In this document: positions 17,098-24,883 of the stretch, in pieces
How positions within the stretch are numbered: the first letter of the stretch is position 1
Layout: each line of letters starts with the position of its first letter
Assembly (NCBI GenBank): GCA_045630265.1
Contig: JAZQSV010000002.1
Span: 1-41,039 of the forward strand
Origin: UMGS1279 sp045630265
Lineage (GTDB): Bacteria; Bacillota; Clostridia; Oscillospirales; Acutalibacteraceae
Length of the DNA: 41,039 nt
Direction of reading: 5' to 3'
Made by a program: the position numbers and the translations under genes
The notes under the pieces: generated by a model
Database searches by the model: none
Told to the model about the DNA's origin: nothing
Seen by the model: the letters and a program-made list of their open reading frames with translations, nothing else

Positions 17098-17126
17098 TTG
17101 TAAAGGCAGGTAAACTGTGTTAAAAT
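17098..17126 (+). promoter_or_regulatory. Promoter of the NlpC/P60-like gene
   Basis: TTGTAA (17098-17103) and TAAAAT (17121-17126) with a 17-bp spacer lie in the gap after the portal gene, so the downstream gene can be expressed independently. Confidence 0.6.
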
Positions 17127-17152
17127 AATTAAAAAGTTGTTTGGGTGATAAA

Positions 17153-17989
17153 ATGAGGGTTAAAAAATCCCAGCCAAGGGCGGGGAAAATATTAAAAATT
17201 ATCGTTTCGGTTCTACTTGGCATTATAGCTTTTTTAGAACTTGGAATGGTTAAAATTCATACTAAGGGCGCTTGGAAGCCCGACTATGAGAAAAAGGATA
17301 TATCATCTCTTATCACCCAAACAAAACTGAGCGATGATGACTACAAAACCCTTTATTACCAAACGGGGCTTTCAAGGAAAAGTTTGGAGCAGATGCTTGC
17401 AAATAATGAGCATTCAAGGGTTTTAGATATTCAAACTGCATTTTTTACCCGCTTTGAGGAACAGAGGCAAATCTTTGCTCCATTTACCTGCAGCGACAGG
17501 ATAGAAGGGAACATTCCTCTAGCGTCCTTAGAGGATGGTGATATAATTATAAGTCCAAGTTCACACTTTTCTTTTTTACGTTCGGGCCATGCCGCAATAG
17601 TTGTAAATGCAAAGGAAGGCAGAATAATAAATGCCACCGGCTTTGGTTATAAAAGTTCAGTGGAGGATGTATCAGATCTCAGCTGCCGTCCTGCATTTAT
17701 AGTACTTCGTTTAAAGGAGGGGGCGGAAAAGCGCAGCGAAATTGCAAGGTTTTCCTACGAAAACCTGCTAGGCATTAAATACCGCCTTACTGCGGGACTT
17801 TTTGAGGGTGATAGTGCAGATGAGGTAAAATCTACCCATTGCGGTCATTTAGTGTGGTACGCTTTTAATAGGTTTGGGTATGACCTTGACAGTAATAGCG
17901 GTCCCTTTGTTTGGCCCCGTGATATTGCAAATTCTGAGCATCTAGAGGTTGTGCAAATATATGGCATCGACCCCAATAAAAGATTTTAA
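17153..17989 (+). CDS. Membrane-anchored permuted NlpC/P60 (YiiX-like) family protein
   Basis: The 278-aa protein has a basic N-terminus and one hydrophobic segment at about residues 15-36 (IIVSVLLGIIAFLELGMV), suggesting a membrane anchor with an outside catalytic domain. The C-terminal half fits the circularly permuted NlpC/P60 fold. The DGDIIISPS strand and SGHAAIVVNA, with the likely catalytic His, come before STHCGHLVWYAFNRFGYDLD, with the likely catalytic Cys. Such proteins hydrolyse amide bonds in peptidoglycan or lipids, but the substrate is unknown. It may belong to the phage-derived cassette or be an unrelated envelope gene. I chose ATG 17153 over a TTG 12 nt upstream. Confidence 0.8.
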   Translation: MRVKKSQPRAGKILKIIVSVLLGIIAFLELGMVKIHTKGAWKPDYEKKDISSLITQTKLSDDDYKTLYYQTGLSRKSLEQMLANNEHSRVLDIQTAFFTRFEEQRQIFAPFTCSDRIEGNIPLASLEDGDIIISPSSHFSFLRSGHAAIVVNAKEGRIINATGFGYKSSVEDVSDLSCRPAFIVLRLKEGAEKRSEIARFSYENLLGIKYRLTAGLFEGDSADEVKSTHCGHLVWYAFNRFGYDLDSNSGPFVWPRDIANSEHLEVVQIYGIDPNKRF

Positions 17990-17993
17990 AAAG

Positions 17994-18029
17994 AAAATGG
18001 CTACTAGTTTTTATACTAGTAGCCATTTT
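17994..18029. terminator. Bidirectional terminator between the NlpC/P60-like gene and dnaJ
   Basis: A 15-bp perfect stem AAAATGGCTACTAGT/ACTAGTAGCCATTTT has A and T runs on either side, suiting both convergent genes. Confidence 0.9.
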
Positions 18030-18034
18030 TAGTT

Positions 18035-19177
18035 TTAGTCAAACATATCCTTTATTTTATCGAAAAAGCCCTTACGTTTTTTGTAGTTTTGTTCCCCTGA
18101 GATGCTTTCAAACTCTTTAATAAGGTCTTTTTGCTTGCTCGAAAGATTTTTGGGCACCTCTAACACAACCTTTACGTATTGGTCACCCTTGCCCGAATAG
18201 TTCAGACGCTGGATACCCTTGCCTCGAAGCTTGAATTCATCACCGGGTTGAGTGCCCTCGTGTATGGTAAATTTAACCTTGCCATCAAGGGTGGGAACAG
18301 TAATTTCCGCGCCAAGAGCGGCCTGCGCAAAGGTAATGGGAATTTCGCAGTAAACGTCAAAGCCGTCACGCTCAAAAATGGGGTGGGGACGAACGTTAAT
18401 ACCAATCCTAAGATCGCCTGTAGGACCGCCGTTTATGCCGTGGTCACCTCCGCCGCGGAGATTAATAACCTGTCCGTCATCAATACCCGCAGGGATTTCT
18501 ACAACCTGCTCCACGGTTTTTCTTATTCTGCCCTTACCGTCGCAAGCCTTACAGGGATTTATAACTATTTTACCCTTACCGCCACATCTGTCGCAGGTGC
18601 GCTGAGTTTGCATAGCACCAAAAGGTGTGCGTTGTGTTATGTTAATACGGCCCGTTCCGCGACAGGCATCGCAGGTTTTAACATCGCTGCCTTTTGCGGC
18701 ACCGCTACCGCCACAATCATCACAACTGACAATGCGGTGGAGCTTAACGGTTTTCTTGCAACCTTTGGCCGCCTCCTCAAAGGAGATGGTAACGTTAGCG
18801 CTAACGTCGTTACCGCGCCTTGGCGCATTGGGATTAGCACTTCTGCCACCACCGCCAAAGCCACCACCAAAAAATTGTCCGAATATGTCACCTAAATCGC
18901 CAAAGTCAAAACCGCCCGCACCGTATCCGCCGCCCGCACCAAAGTTCGGGTCAACGCCTGCATGGCCAAATTGGTCGTAGCGGGCTTTTTTCTCGCTGTC
19001 GGACAAAACCTCATAGGCCTCTGCGGCTTCTTTAAAGTTTCTTTCCGCCTCGGCATCGCCAGGGTGCAGGTCAGGGTGGTATTTTTTGGCCGCTTGTCGG
19101 TAGGCCTTTTTTATTTGCTCCTCGGTTGCAGATTTATCTACACCAAGCACCTCATAATAATCTCTTTTATCACTCAA
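18035..19177 (-). CDS. dnaJ: Chaperone DnaJ
   Basis: The 380-aa Hsp40 co-chaperone stimulates DnaK ATPase and delivers clients. It has a J domain with the HPD motif (KYHPDLHPGD near residue 34) and a Gly/Phe-rich linker (about 75-115). Four CxxCxGxG zinc motifs (CDDCGGSG, CDACRGTG, CDRCGGKG, CKACDGKG) are followed by the C-terminal peptide-binding domain. It is the last gene of the hrcA-grpE-dnaK-dnaJ operon. The start codon is TTG at 19177, 7 nt after an AGGAGAG site. A G-rich hairpin in the 78-bp gap from dnaK (about 19189-19225) may act in mRNA processing. Confidence 0.97.
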   Translation of the reverse strand: MSDKRDYYEVLGVDKSATEEQIKKAYRQAAKKYHPDLHPGDAEAERNFKEAAEAYEVLSDSEKKARYDQFGHAGVDPNFGAGGGYGAGGFDFGDLGDIFGQFFGGGFGGGGRSANPNAPRRGNDVSANVTISFEEAAKGCKKTVKLHRIVSCDDCGGSGAAKGSDVKTCDACRGTGRINITQRTPFGAMQTQRTCDRCGGKGKIVINPCKACDGKGRIRKTVEQVVEIPAGIDDGQVINLRGGGDHGINGGPTGDLRIGINVRPHPIFERDGFDVYCEIPITFAQAALGAEITVPTLDGKVKFTIHEGTQPGDEFKLRGKGIQRLNYSGKGDQYVKVVLEVPKNLSSKQKDLIKEFESISGEQNYKKRKGFFDKIKDMFD

Positions 19178-19255
19178 AGGAAAACTCTCCTAGGGTGGAG
19201 GGAGCAAAAACTCTCCCCACCACCATAAATTAAAATTGGAAAATAGCTTTACTAA

Positions 19256-21094
19256 TTATTTATTATCGTCAGTTGCGTCCTTGAAGTCGGCCTCATAAAC
19301 GTTGGGGTCGGTGTTGGCATTTTCATTTGTATTTGCGCCACCGTTTGCCTGTGCCTGAGCAGCAGCTTCTTTATAGAGCTTTTCGCTGATAGCGTAGAAC
19401 TTTTGCTGAAGTGCCTCTTGCTTGGACTTAATTGCTTCAAGGTCGGTGCCCTTAAGTGCCTCTCGAAGGTCGTTTACTGCATTTTGAATTTCAGTTTTCT
19501 CTTCTTCGGAAACCTTATCACCAAGCTCACCAAGGGCCTTCTCGGTCTGATAAATCATTTGGTCGGCACCGTTTCTAAGGTCAATTTCCTCACGGCGTTT
19601 TTTGTCCTCTGCAGCATACTGCTCTGCCTCGTTTACTGCCTTATCAATATCCTCTTTAGACATATTGGTGCTGGAGGTAATGGTAATCTTTTGCTCTTTG
19701 CCAGTGCCTAAGTCCTTTGCAGAAACGTTTACAATGCCGTTGGCGTCAATATCAAAGGTAACTTCAATCTGGGGGATACCACGGGGTGCGGGAGCAATAC
19801 CGTCAAGGTGGAATACACCAAGGGTTTTGTTATCCTTTGCGAACTCACGCTCACCCTGAAGTACGTGTACCTCAACCGAGGTCTGACCGTCTGCAGCGGT
19901 GGAGAAAATCTGGCTTTTCTTTGTAGGAATGGTAGTATTTCTATCAATAACCTTTGTGGAAACACCGCCCATTGTTTCAATACCAAGAGAAAGCGGGGTA
20001 ACGTCCAAAAGAAGAAGTCCCTTAACGTCGCCTCCTAAAACACCGCCCTGAATGGCGGCGCCAAGTGCTACGCATTCATCGGGGTTAATTCCCTTAAAGG
20101 GCTCACTGCCAATAAAGTTTTTAACTGCCTCTTGAACGGCGGGGATACGGCTGGATCCACCAACCATCAAAACCTTATTGATTTCACCCTTATTAAGTCC
20201 CGAGTCTGCAAGCGCTTGACGAACAGGACCCATAGTTGCTTCAACAAGGTCACCTGTAAGCTCGTTGAACTTTGCGCGGGTAAGTGTGGTCTCAAAGTGC
20301 TTGGGACCGGTAGCATCTGCAGTAATAAAGGGAAGGTTAATGTCGGTGCTGGTCATGCCGGAAAGGTCAATCTTTGCCTTTTCTGCGGCTTCTTTAATTC
20401 TTTGCATTGCCATTTTGTCGTTAGAAAGGTCAATGCCCTGTTCTGCCTTAAAGGTAGCAACAATGTAGTCCATAACGCGCTTATCAAAGTCGTCGCCGCC
20501 CAAACGGTTGTTACCTGCAGTAGCCAAAACCTCCTGAACGCCGTCGCCCATTTCAATAATAGAAACGTCAAAGGTGCCGCCGCCAAGGTCATAAACCATA
20601 ACCTTTTGGTCATCTTCCTTGTCAATACTGTATGCAAGCGCTGCAGCGGTAGGCTCATTTATAATACGCTTAACCTCTAAGCCGGCAATTTTACCTGCAT
20701 CCTTTGTTGCCTGACGCTGAGCGTCAGTAAAATAAGCGGGAACGGTGATAACTGCCTCAGTAACGGTTGTTCCGAGATAGCTTTCTGCATCGGCTTTAAG
20801 CTTAGAAAGGATAATAGCCGAAATCTCCTGAGGAGTGTATTTTTTGTCATCAATGGCTACTGTATAGTTAGAGCCCATTTCTCTTTTAATAGAACTAATT
20901 GTGCGGTCGGGGTTTGTAATTGCCTGACGCTTTGCAACCTGACCTACCATTCTTTCACCTGTTTTGGCAAAAGCAACAACAGAAGGTGTAGTTCTTGCAC
21001 CCTCAGCGTTGGCAATAACAACTGCCTCGCCGCCTTCCATAACGGCAACGCAAGAGTTTGTTGTACCAAGGTCAATACCAATAATTTTTCCCAT
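19256..21094 (-). CDS. dnaK: Chaperone DnaK (Hsp70)
   Basis: The 612-aa ATP-dependent chaperone has the Hsp70 signatures in order: GIDLGTTNSCVAVMEG at the N-terminus, VYDLGGGTFDVSI near residue 165, and VLMVGGSSRIPAVQE near 300. The substrate-binding domain with DVTPLSLGIE and a helical lid follow, with a Gln/Asn-rich tail. It lies between grpE and dnaJ on the minus strand and starts at ATG after GGAGGAAA. Expression is expected to be controlled by HrcA at the CIRCE site upstream of hrcA. Confidence 0.98.
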   Translation of the reverse strand: MGKIIGIDLGTTNSCVAVMEGGEAVVIANAEGARTTPSVVAFAKTGERMVGQVAKRQAITNPDRTISSIKREMGSNYTVAIDDKKYTPQEISAIILSKLKADAESYLGTTVTEAVITVPAYFTDAQRQATKDAGKIAGLEVKRIINEPTAAALAYSIDKEDDQKVMVYDLGGGTFDVSIIEMGDGVQEVLATAGNNRLGGDDFDKRVMDYIVATFKAEQGIDLSNDKMAMQRIKEAAEKAKIDLSGMTSTDINLPFITADATGPKHFETTLTRAKFNELTGDLVEATMGPVRQALADSGLNKGEINKVLMVGGSSRIPAVQEAVKNFIGSEPFKGINPDECVALGAAIQGGVLGGDVKGLLLLDVTPLSLGIETMGGVSTKVIDRNTTIPTKKSQIFSTAADGQTSVEVHVLQGEREFAKDNKTLGVFHLDGIAPAPRGIPQIEVTFDIDANGIVNVSAKDLGTGKEQKITITSSTNMSKEDIDKAVNEAEQYAAEDKKRREEIDLRNGADQMIYQTEKALGELGDKVSEEEKTEIQNAVNDLREALKGTDLEAIKSKQEALQQKFYAISEKLYKEAAAQAQANGGANTNENANTDPNVYEADFKDATDDNK

Positions 21095-21168
21095 AATAAT
21101 TTTCCTCCATATATAAATATTGTTTATTATATTATTTAAAACTTAAAATATAAGTCTTATATACCTTT

Positions 21169-21696
21169 TTAGTTTGCTACCTGCACCATAGCGGGGCGGA
21201 TAACAGTGTCACCAAGCTTGTAGCCCTGTTGTAAAACGGCGGATATTTCATTTTCACCCTTTGTTTCATCCTCTATATGCATAACCGCTTCGTGGATTTC
21301 AGGATTAAAGGTGTCGCCAACCTTTGCAAGCTCGGTAAGTCCCAAGCCTTCAACAAGATTTAAAAGCTGTTTAACAATCATCTCAATACCCTTGGCAAAA
21401 TTAGGGTCATTCGGGTCGGCTGCAAGGGCAAGCTTTGCATTATCAAGTGCCGGTAAAATAGTTTTTACAACATTTGCTTTTGCATATTCTGCGGTGCGGA
21501 GCTTTTCGCGTTCGGTACGCTTTTTAAAGTTATCAAACTCTGCCGCAGTGCGCATTAAAAGCTCGGTTTTATTATTAAGCTCGGCCTTAAGAGCTTCTAA
21601 CTCTGCAGAAGCTTTACTCTTTTTGGGCTTGCTTTTTTTAGTACTGTCTTCATTTACTACGGTTTGCTCGGTAGTAGTTTTTTCCTGCTCGCTCAT
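21169..21696 (-). CDS. grpE: Nucleotide exchange factor GrpE
   Basis: The 175-aa protein has a charged, low-complexity N-terminus (KKSKPKKSKAS), a long coiled coil (about residues 28-65, with LLMRTAAEFDNFKKRTERE) and the C-terminal beta domain (NPEIHEAVMHIED, VLQQGYKLGDTVIRPAMVQVAN). It releases ADP from DnaK. It lies 24 bp after hrcA and 74 bp before dnaK. Confidence 0.97.
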   Translation of the reverse strand: MSEQEKTTTEQTVVNEDSTKKSKPKKSKASAELEALKAELNNKTELLMRTAAEFDNFKKRTEREKLRTAEYAKANVVKTILPALDNAKLALAADPNDPNFAKGIEMIVKQLLNLVEGLGLTELAKVGDTFNPEIHEAVMHIEDETKGENEISAVLQQGYKLGDTVIRPAMVQVAN

Positions 21697-21720
21697 AATA
21701 TTAAAATTCCTTTCAAAAGT

Positions 21721-22755
21721 TTAATCCTCTAAATCTATAAGAGACTGCTCAAGCACGCGTCCAAGCTGCTTTGCAAAATAGCTAATGCTGGGAATAAGGT
21801 CTTCGTAGTCCATTCGAGTGGGACCTACAACACCAATTCTTCCTACGCGGTTTTCGCCGCCACCAAACTTTGCAACAACCATGCTTGATGGCTTAAGGTC
21901 CTCAATCTCAAAATCGTCGCCGAACACAACGCTGACGGGGTCGGGTATTTCCGAAAGGATAGATAGTATTGCATCCCTGCGCGATATAAAATCAACAATC
22001 CGTCTCGCGTCGCTTTCTTTTTGGTAGTGGGCGTAGATGTTGGACTCACCCTTTAAATCAAGCTCGTATCTGCAAACATTATCTATCATCTCAAACAGTA
22101 CGCAAAAAAGTGGCATAAGAGTAAGAGCAAAGTTGCTCGATTTTGCGGCAATCGTTTGAAGCAGAGCACCGCTAAAGGTGGAAAGGGGAGTACCCACAAC
22201 CTCAGTAGCAACTATTTTGTCAAAAACCGAAATAGCAGTGGCTGAAAGGTTTTCACCTGCTTTACAAATTCTGCTTCTTGCAACGCCGTCGGATGTAACC
22301 AAAACAAGAAGTGCACTGCGCCGCCCCATAGGTAAAAGTTCAACCCTTTTAACGTAGGCGCTATCTTCGGGTATTGTAAGCGAAACTGCCGTAAGGCCTG
22401 TAAGATTTGAAAGGGCCTGACCTGCAAGAGAGGTAATGTTTTCGGGGTCCTTTGCGGCCTCTTCTATCATTTTGTCAATAGAGTGCTTGATGGGGGCTGA
22501 GGGTTGGTCGTTACCTAAAAGACCATTTACATAAAGCCTATATCCTGCGGCGGTGGGAACACGCCCTGCGGATGTGTGGGGTTGCTCTAAATAGCCCATT
22601 TCGCAAAGGTCGCTCATTTCATTACGTATAGTAGCGGGGGAAAGTCCCTGCATACTAGTCTGGCTTAAAAATTTAGAACCTACGGGTTCGCCGTTTGCAA
22701 TATGCGACTTAACTATTTCCGATAAAATTATCTTTTTACGGGGTGTAAGTTCCAT
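21721..22755 (-). CDS. hrcA: Heat-inducible transcriptional repressor HrcA
   Basis: The roughly 344-aa repressor has an N-terminal winged helix (PRKKIILSEIVKSHIANGEPVGS, then LSPATIRNEMSDLCEMGYLEQPHTSAGRVPT) and a GAF-like domain. It binds CIRCE and loses activity on heat shock, with GroEL assisting refolding. I chose ATG 22755 (MELTPRKK), preceded by AAAGGAGAAA; a longer frame would extend through the CIRCE operator. It heads the four-gene operon. Confidence 0.96.
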   Translation of the reverse strand: MELTPRKKIILSEIVKSHIANGEPVGSKFLSQTSMQGLSPATIRNEMSDLCEMGYLEQPHTSAGRVPTAAGYRLYVNGLLGNDQPSAPIKHSIDKMIEEAAKDPENITSLAGQALSNLTGLTAVSLTIPEDSAYVKRVELLPMGRRSALLVLVTSDGVARSRICKAGENLSATAISVFDKIVATEVVGTPLSTFSGALLQTIAAKSSNFALTLMPLFCVLFEMIDNVCRYELDLKGESNIYAHYQKESDARRIVDFISRRDAILSILSEIPDPVSVVFGDDFEIEDLKPSSMVVAKFGGGENRVGRIGVVGPTRMDYEDLIPSISYFAKQLGRVLEQSLIDLED

Positions 22756-22775
22756 AATTTTTTCTCCTTTTATAT

Positions 22776-22802
22776 TTAGCACTCTAACACCTTGAGTGCT
22801 AA
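22776..22802 (-). promoter_or_regulatory. CIRCE operator
   Basis: A perfect TTAGCACTC-N9-GAGTGCTAA inverted repeat is located between the promoter and hrcA, the HrcA binding site that controls the chaperone operon. Confidence 0.97.
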
Positions 22803-22811
22803 CTGTATTAT

Positions 22812-22840
22812 AATTTACCACTTTTAAAGGACTTTGTCAA
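22812..22840 (-). promoter_or_regulatory. Promoter of the hrcA operon
   Basis: On the minus strand, TTGACA (22835-22840) is followed after 17 bp by TAAATT (22812-22817). An overlapping TATAAT at 22807-22812 may contribute. The promoter runs into the CIRCE site. Confidence 0.7.
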
Positions 22841-22922
22841 TAGGTTTTTGTAATTTTTTTTGACTTTCTCTGACCTTTGATAAAAATATGCAAAAAATCT
22901 CTTAAAACTATAGCAGTTATGC

Positions 22923-22951
22923 TTGTTTTTACGGTTAAACTTACATATAAT
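22923..22951 (+). promoter_or_regulatory. Promoter of the MGMT-family gene
   Basis: TTGTTT (22923-22928) and TATAAT (22946-22951) with a 17-bp spacer. Confidence 0.65.
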
Positions 22952-22985
22952 AAAATTAAGAAAATTTTATTTGGCGGGTGATTTT

Positions 22986-23291
22986 TTGGCAGACTCGGTT
23001 TTTGAGCGAATATATAATGTAGTAATGCAAATTCCAAAGGGCAGGGTGGCAACCTATGGTGCTGTGGCATTACTTGCGGGCAACCCTCGTTGGGCAAGGG
23101 TTGTGGGCTATGCACTGCACAACAATCCAAGGCCGGGTATTATCCCCTGCCACAGGGTTGTAAATCGAAACGGCGAGGTGGCCGAGGCCTTTGTTTTTGG
23201 CGGTGGCAATGAACAACGTCGTTTATTAGAGGAAGAGGGAATAGAGTTTGAACTAGACGGTAGAATAAATCTTAAAAAGTTTGGTATTTAA
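22986..23291 (+). CDS. MGMT family protein, single DNA-binding domain
   Basis: The roughly 101-aa protein is the C-terminal DNA-binding half of O6-alkylguanine-DNA alkyltransferases without the N-terminal domain. It has IPKGRVATYGAVALLAG and a helix-turn-helix with ARVVGYALHNNP. The reactive-site motif IPCHRVV keeps the acceptor Cys near residue 55, followed by EEEGIEF. Alkyltransferase-like proteins replace this Cys with Trp; here Cys is present, so direct alkyl transfer is possible. Many short members of this type are uncharacterised. The proposed start is TTG 22986 after GGCGGGTGA, because no well-placed ATG precedes the conserved part. Confidence 0.88.
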   Translation: MADSVFERIYNVVMQIPKGRVATYGAVALLAGNPRWARVVGYALHNNPRPGIIPCHRVVNRNGEVAEAFVFGGGNEQRRLLEEEGIEFELDGRINLKKFGI

Positions 23292-23325
23292 AGTAGAAAA
23301 GTGCGGCTAAAATAATAAAATGTAA

Positions 23326-23354
23326 TTGACATACATTATAATAAATGTTATAAT
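23326..23354 (+). promoter_or_regulatory. Promoter of the oadB leader
   Basis: Perfect TTGACA (23326-23331) and TATAAT (23349-23354) with a 17-bp spacer. The start codon is about 180 nt further, leaving a long untranslated leader. Confidence 0.88.
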
Positions 23355-23367
23355 ATTCCTGTTCGAT

Positions 23368-23466
23368 TAGAGGGAGTAGCTTGCGCTTTTAACGTAAGGA
23401 AAAAAGCGTGACGGTAGCGTCATAACGGTGTTTTCACCCGCAAACGTATTAAAAAGCAAGACTCGG
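23368..23466 (+). promoter_or_regulatory. Structured leader, candidate riboswitch aptamer resembling yybP-ykoY
   Basis: The leader contains GAGGGAGTAGCTTGC near its 5' end and GCAAGACTC near its 3' end, which can pair to close the structure. Inside are a GACG/CGTC hairpin and AACGGTG-TTTT-CACC followed by CGCAAACG. The GGGAGTAGC and GCAAGACTC pieces recall the Mn2+-sensing yybP-ykoY class. Because the downstream gene is a Na+ pump subunit, a Na+-responsive class (DUF1646 motif) is an alternative. The 3' closing strand overlaps the terminator below, so ligand binding would favour readthrough. The class assignment is from memory of consensus motifs. Confidence 0.6.
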
Positions 23467-23494
23467 GCCGATAAACGGTTTGGGTCTATTTTTA
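23460..23494 (+). terminator. Attenuator in the oadB leader
   Basis: The 11-bp stem GACTCGGGCCG/CGGTTTGGGTC, with several G-U pairs and an ATAAA loop, is followed by TATTTTTA. Its 5' arm shares GACTC with the aptamer's closing strand. Confidence 0.75.
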
Positions 23495-23541
23495 TGCAGT
23501 GACGTACCTCAATTATTCTCAAATGGAAAAGGAGTATCAAA

Positions 23542-24642
23542 ATGGGAATTTTGTACGAGAATCTATTCAACATAAACTGGCAGATGCTGGTAATGTGGGC
23601 AATCGGTGGCATACTTATTTTTCTTGCCATTAAAAAGGAGATGGAGCCCACCTTACTTTTGCCGATAGGTTTTGGTGCTATTATTGTAAACCTGCCCGGC
23701 GTTGTTGGGGCAGACGGTGATGCAGGCCCGCTTACAACTCTATTTAACGCCGGTATAGCTAATGAGCTTTTCCCGCTTATACTTTTTATAGGTATAGGTG
23801 CAATGATTGACTTTGGTCCGCTACTTACTAACCCTAAACTTATGATATTTGGTGCGGCAGCGCAGTTTGGTATATTCTTTACACTTTGTGCGGCATCAAT
23901 GTTCTTCCCACTTAAGGATGCGGCATCTATTGGTATCATCGGTGCGGCAGACGGTCCTACCTCTATTATCGTGGCTCAAGCACTCGATTCACAGTTCTTA
24001 CCTGCAATTATGGTTGCGGCCTATTCCTATATGGCCCTTGTGCCCATCATTCAACCGCCCATTATTAAACTCCTTACAACTAAAAAGGAAAGGCTTATCC
24101 GTATGCCTTATGAGCCCAAATCGGTTTCTAAGCTCACAAAAATCCTTTTCCCAATTATTATTACCGCTTTGGCAGGTATTTTTGCTTCCGAATCGGTTTA
24201 CCTTGTTGGATTTTTAATGTTCGGTAACCTTATTCGTGAGTGCGGCGTTTTGGATTCACTTTCTGAAACTGCTCAAAAGGTTTTGGCGAACCTAATTACA
24301 ATTTTCCTTGGTATCACAATTGCTTCAAGAATGCATTATTCAGAGTTTTTGCAGCCAAGCACACTTCTTATTTTGGGTCTGGGGCTTATCGCATTTATTG
24401 TTGATACTGCGGGCGGTATTTTGTTTGCAAAGCTTCTTAACCTGTTTATGAAGAAAAAGGTTAATCCTATGATTGGTGCTGCCGGTATATCCGCATTTCC
24501 CATGGCAGGACGTATTGTTCACAAAATGGGCATTGCAGAAGACCCGCAAAACTTCCTTCTTATGCATTCAATGGCGGTTAACGTTTCGGGTCAGATTGCA
24601 TCGGTTATCGCGGGCGGTCTAATCCTTAGTTTCTTCGGATAA
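23542..24642 (+). CDS. oadB: Na+-translocating decarboxylase beta subunit
   Basis: The 366-aa membrane protein of the OadB/GcdB/MmdB family couples decarboxylation of a biotin-bound carboxyl group to Na+ export. About nine to eleven hydrophobic segments are visible. The conserved GIIGAADGPTSI motif holds the functional Asp near residue 137, equivalent to Asp203 of the Klebsiella subunit. A later SRMHYSEFLQPS segment and MAVNVSGQIASVIAGG are also typical. The decarboxylase alpha subunit and biotin carrier are not in this window, so the partner substrate (oxaloacetate, methylmalonyl-CoA or glutaconyl-CoA) is open. It starts at ATG after AAAAGGAG, and a small OadG-like gene follows. Confidence 0.93.
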   Translation: MGILYENLFNINWQMLVMWAIGGILIFLAIKKEMEPTLLLPIGFGAIIVNLPGVVGADGDAGPLTTLFNAGIANELFPLILFIGIGAMIDFGPLLTNPKLMIFGAAAQFGIFFTLCAASMFFPLKDAASIGIIGAADGPTSIIVAQALDSQFLPAIMVAAYSYMALVPIIQPPIIKLLTTKKERLIRMPYEPKSVSKLTKILFPIIITALAGIFASESVYLVGFLMFGNLIRECGVLDSLSETAQKVLANLITIFLGITIASRMHYSEFLQPSTLLILGLGLIAFIVDTAGGILFAKLLNLFMKKKVNPMIGAAGISAFPMAGRIVHKMGIAEDPQNFLLMHSMAVNVSGQIASVIAGGLILSFFG

Positions 24643-24657
24643 TTGGGAGGTAGTTAT

Positions 24658-24813
24658 ATGAATTTGTTTAATTTATTTACATTCAATCCTATGAATTTTG
24701 TTGCCAATTTAAAGTATATGGGACTTGGAATGCTTGCAATTATAATTGTTATGGGCATTTTAATTCTAATAACAAACCTTCTTAATAAACTTGGTAACGG
24801 CAAGAAAAAATAG
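24658..24813 (+). CDS. Small single-helix protein, OadG-like gamma subunit candidate
   Basis: The 51-codon gene starts at ATG with a strong GGGAGGT site, 15 bp after oadB, and ends in a Lys-rich tail (GNGKKK). One membrane helix is clear (GLGMLAIIIVMGILILITNLL). OadG-type gamma subunits are short, single-helix proteins that tie the alpha and beta subunits together, and its position and size fit. OadG sequences diverge strongly, so the call rests on context. Confidence 0.75.
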   Translation: MNLFNLFTFNPMNFVANLKYMGLGMLAIIIVMGILILITNLLNKLGNGKKK

Positions 24814-24828
24814 TTATTCGCATAAATA

Positions 24829-24868
24829 AAAATCCCATAAGCACCGTTCGGTGCTTATGGGATTTTTT
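24829..24868. terminator. Terminator between oadB/oadG-like and rubrerythrin genes
   Basis: A stem of about 17 bp, AAAATCCCATAAGCACC/GGTGCTTATGGGATTTT, has flanking A and T runs and can serve both convergent units. Confidence 0.9.
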
Positions 24869-24883
24869 GCTTTAGGTTTTATA

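Noticed and set aside
18179..18895. Long plus-strand frame opposite dnaJ
   Set aside because: It is the complement of the conserved DnaJ zinc and Gly/Phe regions; no independent features support it.
22756..22821. Longer hrcA start at 22821
   Set aside because: It would read through the CIRCE operator and promoter region; ATG 22755 has AAAGGAG at correct spacing and matches the family N-terminus.
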